Assembly (NCBI RefSeq): GCF_025919725.1 | Contig: NZ_CP081495.1 | Location: 248,001 to 312,000 of the forward strand | Length of the DNA stretch: 64,000 nt | Direction of reading: 5' to 3' | Source: Flavobacterium agricola | GTDB lineage: Bacteria; Bacteroidota; Bacteroidia; Flavobacteriales; Flavobacteriaceae | Shown: positions 44,050 to 51,729 of the stretch, piece by piece | Position numbering within the stretch: the first letter of the stretch is position 1 | Layout of the letters: every line of letters starts with the position of its first letter | Notes under the pieces: model-generated | What the model was told of the DNA's origin: nothing | Databases searched by the model: none | What the model saw: the letters and a program-made list of their open reading frames with translations, nothing else | Made by a program: the position numbers and the translations under genes

Positions 44050-45648
44050 ATGGATAAAAAATTACTTAGAGAATCTATATTTAGACATTTAGACGGAATT
44101 GTTGTTACGCCTGTAGTAAAAAGTTTACAGCAACATGACGTTTTAAAATATATACTAGAAAAAAAGGAAACGAACTTAAACGAATTAACTAATCATTTTA
44201 AAGCAAACGACGGATATCTAAATGTTGCTTTACGTGTTTTAGCCGCTCAAGGTTTTTTAAATTACGAAGTAAATAATAAAACGGACGAGGTTTTAGTTGT
44301 TGCTAATCAAGCAACTTCTTTTTTATATGAGCATGCACAAATCTATACCGATTTGTTTGCCTTTACCGCAAATCCGTTATTGCTAAATAACAAACAAATT
44401 CCTGATGAGTTGTGTAAGCAATGGGTTAAGTTGTTTGAAAAATATCATAGTTTAATTTTTCAGAAAGTTGATCTTTCAACAGAAAGCGGACAATTAACGC
44501 ATCAAATTCAAAAACATATAGAAGGTGCTTTGTTAGGGCCAATTATTGTGCGTTTGGGTATGAATGGTATGTTTCATAATTACTTTATGCAATCTTCCTT
44601 TTCTGCAGACGAATTTCATAAAAATCCGGAATGTTTTGAGCAAGTTCTTCAATTTTTAACGCAATTGGGTTGGTTTACTGTTAACGATGGTAATTTTGAA
44701 TTTACCGAAACCGGTTTGTTTTTTGCCCGTCGTGCAACAGCATACGGCGTAACCGTTTCTTATTTACCAATGTTTTCTCGTGTGGATGATTTAATTTTTG
44801 GTGATCCTAAAAAATTACGTGATATTGCCGAAGGACAAGATGAAATTCATGTGGATCGTGAAATGAATGTTTGGGGAAGCGGCGGAGCGCATACCACATA
44901 TTTTAAAGTTATTGATCATTTAATAATCGAAATTTTTAACCGCCCAATTGAAGAACAACCTAAAGGAATTTTAGATATGGGTTGTGGTAACGGCGCTTTG
45001 TTACAGCATTTGTACGAGGTTATTGAGCGTTTTACTTTACGAGGAAAAATGTTAGAACAATATCCGTTATTTTTGGTTGGAGCAGATTACAATCAAGCAG
45101 CGTTAAAAGTTACTCGAGCAAACTTGATTAAAAATGATATTTGGGCTAAAGTAATTTGGGGTGATATTGGTAATCCTGATTTATTAGCAAAAGATTTGCA
45201 AGAAAAGTATAAAATTGAATTAAGTGATTTACTTAATATGCGAACCTTTTTAGATCATAATCGTATTTGGGAACCAACCGTTACATCAGCCAACCGATTG
45301 TCAACTTCTACTGGTGCTTTTGCTTTTAGAGGAGAACGTTTGTCGAATAATGCGGTTGAAGAAAACCTGAAAAACCATTTACAAAAATGGAGCCCTTATT
45401 TACAAAAATTTGGATTGTTGTTAATCGAACTGCATACCATTGCACCAAATTTAACAGCACAAAACATCGGTAAAACCCCAGCAACAGCTTATGATGCAAC
45501 ACATGGTTTTTCAGATCAATATATTTTAGAAATTGATGTTTTTCATAAAGTTTGCAAAGAAGCAGGTTTAAACCCGGTAATGAATATGTTTAAACGCTTT
45601 CCAGATTCTGATTTGGCTACTGTAAGTATTAATTTACTTAAACAATAA
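44050..45648 (+). CDS. Large class I SAM-dependent methyltransferase with N-terminal helical regions
   Basis: A 532-residue protein. Residues about 1-250 are helical with winged-helix-like pieces (TNLNELTNHFKANDGYLNVALRVLAAQGFL; CFEQVLQFLTQLGWF), as in dimerisation domains of O-methyltransferases. The Rossmann part follows, with the SAM motif GILDMGCGNGALL near residue 310 and the acidic LFLVGADYNQAAL. I cannot name the substrate; the layout recalls methyltransferases linked to polyketide or other secondary metabolism, but no such genes are near. It ends at a bidirectional terminator. Confidence 0.75.
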   Translation: MDKKLLRESIFRHLDGIVVTPVVKSLQQHDVLKYILEKKETNLNELTNHFKANDGYLNVALRVLAAQGFLNYEVNNKTDEVLVVANQATSFLYEHAQIYTDLFAFTANPLLLNNKQIPDELCKQWVKLFEKYHSLIFQKVDLSTESGQLTHQIQKHIEGALLGPIIVRLGMNGMFHNYFMQSSFSADEFHKNPECFEQVLQFLTQLGWFTVNDGNFEFTETGLFFARRATAYGVTVSYLPMFSRVDDLIFGDPKKLRDIAEGQDEIHVDREMNVWGSGGAHTTYFKVIDHLIIEIFNRPIEEQPKGILDMGCGNGALLQHLYEVIERFTLRGKMLEQYPLFLVGADYNQAALKVTRANLIKNDIWAKVIWGDIGNPDLLAKDLQEKYKIELSDLLNMRTFLDHNRIWEPTVTSANRLSTSTGAFAFRGERLSNNAVEENLKNHLQKWSPYLQKFGLLLIELHTIAPNLTAQNIGKTPATAYDATHGFSDQYILEIDVFHKVCKEAGLNPVMNMFKRFPDSDLATVSINLLKQ

Positions 45649-45650
45649 AT

Positions 45651-45680
45651 AAAAAACCGTCTAAATATAGACGGTTTTTT
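45651..45680. terminator. Bidirectional terminator
   Basis: An AAAAAACCGTCTA/TAGACGGTTTTTT stem with an AATA loop. The stop codon of the minus-strand gene (45661-45663) lies inside the stem, so the last residues of that protein are encoded by the hairpin. Confidence 0.9.
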
Positions 45681-46386
45681 TTATTTCTAAGCTTTGTACT
45701 AACCGCTGTACAATGGTAAGTTCTGTATCAATTTTGCGGTTATATATCAGCAAAAAATCATTTTTCTTTATAAAATTTGCAACTTCTTCTGGGTTAATTT
45801 TTTGGTATTCTTTAAGTGCCCAAACCATGGCGCTATGAATCATGTAGTTTTTGGTATCAATAAACTTTAAACAAATTAAAAACAGTAAATTTTTATTTGT
45901 TTTTTGTTTGTAATTAACCTGAAACAAAATAATGCTTCTAATTTTCCACTCGTTATTGGAATTGATAAATAAATTTACAAATGTTTGAGTTAGCTCCGGA
46001 ATGCGTTGTAAGTATTTCCCTAAAATATCTTTCGCATAAATATCAATCGTATCCCAATTTGGTTTTTGCTCAGCCAAATCTTTAATGAATGAAAAATATT
46101 CAATTCGGTATAACGCGTCCAAATTCTTTTTAATTAAATCTAAAGCTACGTAATGAAATTCGCGTTCTTGTTTAGCAAATAGGTGAGCAACAATATCTAA
46201 CAATTCGGTTTCTATTTCGTGTTTAAAATCGGGGTATAAATATTTTACAATTCGTAAACGCAAATGGTTGGGTATCCCAGCAAAAGGATGGGAGTAGTTC
46301 ATTAATCGATCCATTTTTTCGGCATATACAACATCTTTGTGCATTCGAAACTGGTTTTCAAGGGCTTCTAAAAAACTGATCTTCAT
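45661..46386 (-). CDS. DNA alkylation repair-like HEAT-repeat protein
   Basis: A 241-residue all-helical protein resembling the AlkC/AlkD DNA glycosylase family, which removes alkylated bases. Supporting stretches are AGIPNHLRLRIVKYL near the start, EREFHYVALDLIKKN, NWDTIDIYAKDILG, and WKIRSIILFQVNYKQKTNKNLLFLICLKF, which fit successive HEAT-like repeats. Its start overlaps the AcpH gene by 29 bases, so the two are translated from one mRNA. The C-terminus is read from the terminator stem. Activity is not proven by sequence. Confidence 0.82.
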   Translation of the reverse strand: MKISFLEALENQFRMHKDVVYAEKMDRLMNYSHPFAGIPNHLRLRIVKYLYPDFKHEIETELLDIVAHLFAKQEREFHYVALDLIKKNLDALYRIEYFSFIKDLAEQKPNWDTIDIYAKDILGKYLQRIPELTQTFVNLFINSNNEWKIRSIILFQVNYKQKTNKNLLFLICLKFIDTKNYMIHSAMVWALKEYQKINPEEVANFIKKNDFLLIYNRKIDTELTIVQRLVQSLEIKKTVYI

Positions 46387-46975
46387 GGTTATTGATTTGA
46401 TTAATTAATGTTCGCGAATAGCTATCTAATTGAACGATGAAATCAAAAAAATCGTATTCCAATGGAGCATAATATTGTGTTAAAGTATTGGAAGCCGTAC
46501 TCATTTTCGATTTAAATTGAGTTCTAGCATCCATCTGTGTTAAAATATTAGTAATCCCTTTAATGGTTTTGTAAGAATATAACCAATTTTCGTTGACCAT
46601 AATTGGCAATATATGTTTGGTTTTGTCGGGTAAAAGGGCTTCATTTTTTTGTAAGGTTTTGTAAAATTGTTGCGTAAAACGATACAAATCTAAATCATGA
46701 AATTGCTCCCAGTTTTTTGCTAAAAAATGATCGTAAACCACGTCTACAATTACGCCAGAATACAAACCAAATTCGGGCTGAAAATAGCGTTTAGAGTTTC
46801 TAAAAACCGGATGTGCATCAGTAAATGTATCTATTTTGCGATGCATAATAATGCCGTTTGCAATAGCATTCGGAAAGCTTTCAAATTTTTTACCTTTTAC
46901 GTGATCTGCTATAAAATTTCCAATTTCTAAATCAGTATTGTTGTGTGATAAATATATATGGGCTAAAAAATTCAT
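46358..46975 (-). CDS. Acyl carrier protein phosphodiesterase (AcpH-like)
   Basis: A 205-residue protein of the AcpH family, which removes phosphopantetheine from acyl carrier protein. The HD-like metal-site pattern is visible: MNFLAHIYLSH, IGNFIADHVKG, HRKIDTFTDAHP and DVVYDHFLAKNW. It is cytoplasmic. It is the first gene of a two-gene unit with the alkylation-repair-like protein; no functional link is obvious. Confidence 0.88.
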   Translation of the reverse strand: MNFLAHIYLSHNNTDLEIGNFIADHVKGKKFESFPNAIANGIIMHRKIDTFTDAHPVFRNSKRYFQPEFGLYSGVIVDVVYDHFLAKNWEQFHDLDLYRFTQQFYKTLQKNEALLPDKTKHILPIMVNENWLYSYKTIKGITNILTQMDARTQFKSKMSTASNTLTQYYAPLEYDFFDFIVQLDSYSRTLINQINNHEDQFFRSP

Positions 46976-47045
46976 AGCTTAAAATTACGTAAGTTTTATA
47001 ACTTTTAGTTAATAAAAATAACAGAAAATTACCGTATATATTATT

Positions 47046-47053
47046 TATATTTG
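47046..47053 (+). promoter_or_regulatory. -7 box of glmM
   Basis: TATATTTG is an exact -7 match, 22 bases before the glmM start. Confidence 0.6.
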
Positions 47054-47075
47054 TAGTAAACATAAAACATTTACC

Positions 47076-48464
47076 ATGACATTAATAAAATCTATTTCTG
47101 GTATTCGCGGTACAATTGGCGGGCAAATTGGCGATAATTTAACTCCGCTTGATGCTGTTAAATTTGCTTCGGCTTACGGAACTTGGTTAAAAAATTATCA
47201 TAATAAAAAAAATATAAAAGTTGTTATTGGTCGTGATGCACGTATTTCGGGGCCCATGATTCACAACTTAGTTATGCATACCTTAGTTGGTTTAGGAATA
47301 GATGTAATTGATTTAGATTTATCTACAACACCAACTGTTGAAATTGCAGTTCCGTTAGAAAATGCTGATGGCGGAATTATTTTAACAGCATCTCATAATC
47401 CAAAACAATGGAATGCGTTAAAACTTTTAAATGAAAAAGGGGAATTTTTAAGCGGAAAAGATGGTGAAGAAATTTTACGTTTAGCTGAAGCAGAAAGTTT
47501 TACTTACGCCGAGGTTGATGATTTAGGTACCGTTACAAAAAACGATGCTTATATGGATATGCACGTAGATGAAGTTTTAAATTTACCGTTGGTAGATGCC
47601 GAAGCTGTTGCAAAACGTAAGTTTAAAGTTGTTGTAGACGGGGTAAATTCGTCTGGAGGAATCATTATTCCGAAGCTTTTAAAACAAATGGGCGTTGAGG
47701 TGGTAGAATTATATTGTACGCCAAATGGCGATTTTCCGCACAATCCAGAACCTTTAAAAGAACATTTAGGAGATATTTGTAAATTAGTTGTTGAGGAGAA
47801 AGCTGATTTTGGAATTGTGGTTGATCCTGATGTAGATCGCTTAGCGTTTATTTCTAACGATGGCGAAATGTTTGGTGAAGAATATACATTGGTTGCCGTA
47901 GCCGATTATGTTTTAAGCAAAACACCTGGAAATACCGTTTCTAACATGTCATCTTCTCGTGCATTACGTGATATTACAGAAAAACACAACGGAACTTATC
48001 AAGCATCTGCCGTAGGTGAAGTAAATGTGGTAGAACTAATGAAAGCAACAAACGCAATTATTGGTGGCGAAGGTAATGGCGGAATTATTTATCCTGAAAT
48101 TCATTACGGGCGCGATGCCTTAGTTGGCGTAGCTTTGTTTTTAACGCATTTAGCAAATTTAGAAATTAGCGTTGCTGACCTTAGAGCAAGTTATCCGCAA
48201 TATTTTATGTCTAAAAATAAAATTGAATTAACACCAGCAATTGATGTTGATGAAATTTTAAAACAAATGACAGAGAAATATAAAAACGAACAAATTTCAA
48301 CCGTTGATGGTGTAAAAATAGATTTTGCTACAAATTGGGTGCATCTTCGTAAATCTAATACCGAACCTATTATTCGTATTTATACCGAAGCACCAACCCA
48401 AGCAGAAGCTGATGCATTGGCTCAACAAATTATGAATCAAATAAAAACAATAGCTTCTATATAA
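47076..48464 (+). CDS. glmM: Phosphoglucosamine mutase
   Basis: Converts glucosamine-6-phosphate to glucosamine-1-phosphate for UDP-GlcNAc, peptidoglycan and lipid A. The 462-residue alpha-phosphohexomutase has the phosphoserine Ser106 in TASHNPKQWN, the metal loop DPDVDR (250-255), the sugar loop GEGNGGIIYP and the phosphate loop RKSNTEPIIRIYTEA. The family also contains phosphomannomutases; GEGNGG is typical of the glucosamine type in Bacteroidota. It is a single gene with its own terminator. Confidence 0.9.
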   Translation: MTLIKSISGIRGTIGGQIGDNLTPLDAVKFASAYGTWLKNYHNKKNIKVVIGRDARISGPMIHNLVMHTLVGLGIDVIDLDLSTTPTVEIAVPLENADGGIILTASHNPKQWNALKLLNEKGEFLSGKDGEEILRLAEAESFTYAEVDDLGTVTKNDAYMDMHVDEVLNLPLVDAEAVAKRKFKVVVDGVNSSGGIIIPKLLKQMGVEVVELYCTPNGDFPHNPEPLKEHLGDICKLVVEEKADFGIVVDPDVDRLAFISNDGEMFGEEYTLVAVADYVLSKTPGNTVSNMSSSRALRDITEKHNGTYQASAVGEVNVVELMKATNAIIGGEGNGGIIYPEIHYGRDALVGVALFLTHLANLEISVADLRASYPQYFMSKNKIELTPAIDVDEILKQMTEKYKNEQISTVDGVKIDFATNWVHLRKSNTEPIIRIYTEAPTQAEADALAQQIMNQIKTIASI

Positions 48465-48472
48465 CAAGTTTT

Positions 48473-48506
48473 AAAACCTTTTGTTCTTTAACAAAAGGTT
48501 TTTTGT
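48473..48506 (+). terminator. Terminator of glmM
   Basis: An AAAACCTTTTGTT/AACAAAAGGTTTT stem with a CTTT loop is followed by T residues. Confidence 0.85.
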
Positions 48507-48536
48507 TAATTGTTTAAAATCAAGGATTTTGATTTG

Positions 48537-48544
48537 TATATTTG
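48537..48544 (+). promoter_or_regulatory. -7 box of the class V aminotransferase gene
   Basis: TATATTTG is an exact -7 match, 23 bases before the start. Confidence 0.55.
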
Positions 48545-48567
48545 ACTTTTAAAACCCATAATACCAA

Positions 48568-50058
48568 ATGTTACTAACTAATAAAACTACTCAATTAGAA
48601 AAGTTTTTTGAACCTTTTCGTAAAAATATTGTCGGCATAGATCAAACCTTTGTTTCACCGTTCGGAGAACAAAAAATTATTTATACCGATTGGACAGCTT
48701 CTGGTCGTTTATACCGACCAATCGAAGAAAAAATATTAAATACCTTTGGGCCTTACGTGGCCAATACGCATACCGAAACTACATTTTCGGGTACTGCAAT
48801 GACCATGTCATACCATCAAGCCCGTAACATAATTAAAAAACATGTTAATGCCTCAGAAGATGATATTTTAATTACAGCAGGTTCAGGAATGACTGGCGTT
48901 ATTAATAAGTTTCAACGTATTTTAGGATTAAAAGTTCCTGAAAACTTACGTCAGTTTACAACTATTCCTGAAGAAACGCGTCCTGTTATTTTTATTACGC
49001 ATATGGAACATCATTCTAATCATACATCGTGGTTAGAAACTATTGCAAAGGTTGAAGTTATTCCGAGTACACCAGATGGATTAGTTTGTTTAGAAAGTTT
49101 TAGAAAATTGGTAGAATCTTATGCTGATTGTCCATTAAAAATAGCTTCTATTACAGCTTGTTCAAACGTTACAGGTATAAAAACGCCTTACCATGAAATG
49201 GCTAAAATTATGCATCAAAACAATGGCGTTTGTTTTGTAGATTTTGCTTGTTCGGCGCCTTACGTTGCTATTGATATGCATCCAGCTAACGATCCTGAAG
49301 CGTATTTAGATGCTATTGTATTTTCTCCACATAAATTTTTGGGTGGGCCAGGTACATCTGGAATTTTACTTTTCAATAAAAAATTATACAACAACATGAT
49401 TCCTGACTGCCCAGGTGGTGGAACGGTTTCTTGGACAAATCCTTGGGGAGAACATAAATATTTAGATAATATTGAAGAGCGTGAAGACGGTGGAACTCCT
49501 GGTTTTTTACAATTAATACGTACTGCATTAGCAATCAATTTAAAAGAGCAAATGGGGGTAGATAATATTTTAGCCCGCGAAAAAGAATTGATTGATTATG
49601 TTTTTGAACGTTTTTCTAAAATACCAAATCTACATATTTTAGCAGATCAACATAAAAACCGTTTAGGCGTAATATCTTTTTATATTGATGATTTGCATTA
49701 CAACTTAGGGGTAAAGCTATTAAACGATAAATTCGGAATTCAAACGCGTGGCGGATGCAGTTGTGCCGGAACATACGGACATTATTTGTTGCACGTAGAT
49801 CAGGAACGATCAAATTATTTAACGCATAAAATTTCTGAAGGCGATTTGTTAGAAAAACCGGGATGGATTAGAATGTCCATTCATCCAACTACTACCACAG
49901 AAGAAATTGAATTTGTTTGTGATTGCATCGAACAGCTAGCACAAAACTTTAAAACTTGGGGTAATGATTACCAATTAAAACCTCGTAGTAACGAATTTGT
50001 TCATACCAATAACGAAGTTTGCGTTGCCAGTATGGTTAATGATTTTTTTATTCTTTAA
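48568..50058 (+). CDS. Class V aminotransferase-fold PLP enzyme (cysteine desulfurase-like)
   Basis: A 496-residue PLP enzyme related to SufS/Csd. Seen are the cofactor-stacking His in HMEHHSNHTSW, the Asp in CFVDFACSAPYVA, the PLP lysine in VFSPHKFLGGPGTSG, and a Cys-containing loop GGCSCAGTYGHYLL at the place where desulfurases carry their active-site Cys. It is longer than SufS by about 80 residues. No isc or suf genes are adjacent, so both substrate and role are uncertain; desulfurase or related lyase activity is the best guess. Confidence 0.83.
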   Translation: MLLTNKTTQLEKFFEPFRKNIVGIDQTFVSPFGEQKIIYTDWTASGRLYRPIEEKILNTFGPYVANTHTETTFSGTAMTMSYHQARNIIKKHVNASEDDILITAGSGMTGVINKFQRILGLKVPENLRQFTTIPEETRPVIFITHMEHHSNHTSWLETIAKVEVIPSTPDGLVCLESFRKLVESYADCPLKIASITACSNVTGIKTPYHEMAKIMHQNNGVCFVDFACSAPYVAIDMHPANDPEAYLDAIVFSPHKFLGGPGTSGILLFNKKLYNNMIPDCPGGGTVSWTNPWGEHKYLDNIEEREDGGTPGFLQLIRTALAINLKEQMGVDNILAREKELIDYVFERFSKIPNLHILADQHKNRLGVISFYIDDLHYNLGVKLLNDKFGIQTRGGCSCAGTYGHYLLHVDQERSNYLTHKISEGDLLEKPGWIRMSIHPTTTTEEIEFVCDCIEQLAQNFKTWGNDYQLKPRSNEFVHTNNEVCVASMVNDFFIL

Positions 50059-50060
50059 TA

Positions 50061-50093
50061 TAAAAGCTTACAATTTCGTAAGCTTTTTTTTAT
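50061..50093 (+). terminator. Terminator of the class V aminotransferase gene
   Basis: An AAAAGCTTAC/GTAAGCTTTT stem with an AATTTC loop is followed by a T run. Confidence 0.88.
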
Positions 50094-50121
50094 ATTAGTG
50101 AATAATATTAACTCAACTGAA

Positions 50122-51179
50122 ATGAAAAAAATATTTTTGATCTTTGGTTTTTTGGCTATAACTGCTTGTGCATCTAAGAAAAAAGTAACAATTCATGATA
50201 TTCCACCCAAAAAAGCTGAACTTTATTGCACGGTTGATGATCGTGTGGTTTTGTTTCGAAGTGCATTTAATTATGCAGTTGAGGATAATGAGTTAGATTC
50301 TATTTACCGATTTGTAACCAAAAGTTATTATTACAACGTTCGAGAAAAATTCAATCCCTTAAAAAATCATGATTTAGTAAACTTTATTGCAACCCACGAT
50401 TATATCGGGGTAGATTTACCGGCTATTGCTCTTTGCTTTGAACCCGAAACGTTTCAGGTTAAAGATGATTTAAATATGGAGGTACTAAAATTTAAATACG
50501 GCAAATATTATACGCATTTAGATACGTTATCGGTGTTGCTAAAAGATTATCACGATAAAGCAGAAGCACATCAGGTAATTTTACCGCCTTTAGATTTTAC
50601 ATCTATAAACACGGGTTTTGTAAACGACAGCTTAGATTTTAAACTACAAAAGTTTTTTAAAAAAAGCTAAAACACCGTACTATTTTATATTTAGATCCGC
50701 TAAACAATTACGTTTCTACACCAATCGGGTTTTTAAAAAATAATGCTTTTACAGATTATGTTTTGGTTGGATATGATTTTAATCCAAATCTTGATGAATC
50801 TGAAGAAGATTTTAATTTTGATTATGCTAAATACAATACATCAATTTTAGCTGGTATGTTAGCCGCAGTAACCGAACCTTTGTACAGAAAACATACAAGT
50901 AAAAAGTTTGAAAATGATTTAAATGATCCGGCAAAGCATACCAGTAAATATTATCCGGAAGAATTGTTGCATTATGCAGTGATGCGCAAGTTTAAGGAAT
51001 ATTACAAGTACCCTAATCCAGATCCTAAAAGTTATTTGCATCAATACGATTCTACATTTCAAGATGTTTATAATTTGTTTGCCGATTATGATCCAGAAAA
51101 CACTTCAAATTTTAATACAATTTATGCCAACGCATTCAATCATTTAAAAAATAATTTTTATGCGAACATTGAAAAGTAA
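50122..51179 (+). pseudogene. Unknown lipoprotein, interrupted by a 1-base frameshift
   Basis: I do not recognise the family. The start at 50122 gives a lipoprotein signal (MKKIFLIFGFLAITACASKK, Cys16). The first frame runs to LQKFFKKS and stops at 50668-50670 just after a T6-A7 tract. The -1 frame continues without stops as KHRTILYLDPLNNYVSTPIGF and through a Tyr- and Asp-rich domain to 51179. One more A in the run at 50659-50665 would give a single protein of about 352 residues. No transmembrane segments are seen. The next gene overlaps its end by 20 bases and encodes another exported protein, so the two probably worked together. Confidence 0.75.
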
Positions 51180-51684
51180 ATCGTTGTTCTGCCTTTTTTT
51201 ATTGCCTTTAATAAGTTGGGCGCAATTAGGAAATACTTTGCATTGCGGGTTTGATTTTACTACTTATTTGGTAGTTGATGTAAAAGATGCTGCAACTCAA
51301 AATAATGTTACAGGTTTGCGTTTGTCAATTGTTGATGATGTCGGAAACGAAGTGCTAAATACAAACAACCAGCATAGCTTTTTAAATGCCAATGTACCTT
51401 TGGTATTTTCTGAAAATTATAAAATAGATAGCCATCGATGGTTTTTTCCGTATGCTTAACAAACATATTTATTAGTATTAGCAAATACATTTGCTGCTGA
51501 AGATTTTAAGTTGAAAATAGAAGATGTTGATAGCTCTGCAAACGGAAGCTTTGCAACCCAAATAATAGATTTGTATAATTACAATTTATATGTTTTATGT
51601 GCTGCAGAAAATGCTAGAGCAGCCCAATTTGGACGGAAAATAAACAATCAACCCATTGAAGTTTTTTTAACAGCTACAAAATAA
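51160..51684 (+). pseudogene. Small exported protein with an in-frame stop codon
   Basis: The frame begins MRTLKSKSLFCLFLLPLISWAQ, a clear signal peptide, and continues as a beta-rich protein (LRLSIVDDVGNEVLNTNNQH). It hits TAA at 51457-51459 after WFFPYA. The same frame stays open after the stop (QTYLLVLANTFAAEDFKLKI and on) to TAA at 51682-51684, next to a terminator. A single base change, for example CAA to TAA, would explain it. Intact it would be 174 residues, function unknown. It overlaps the broken lipoprotein gene upstream. Confidence 0.75.
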
Positions 51685-51712
51685 AAAAGCCAACTTTTAA
51701 AGTTGGCTTTTT
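51685..51712. terminator. Bidirectional terminator
   Basis: An AAAAAGCCAACTT/AAGTTGGCTTTTT stem with a 2-base loop lies between the broken exported-protein gene and gcvP. Confidence 0.9.
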
Positions 51713-51729
51713 ATATATAATTTTTAAAA

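Noticed and set aside
50653..50670. Classical -1 programmed frameshift site at the A7 run
   Set aside because: In the zero frame the bases do not form an X XXY YYZ heptamer allowing both tRNAs to re-pair; loss of one A is simpler. Transcriptional slippage remains possible.
51160..51459. A complete 99-residue exported protein
   Set aside because: The same frame continues open for 74 codons to a stop at a terminator, so an interrupted longer gene is more likely, although a short functional protein is not excluded.
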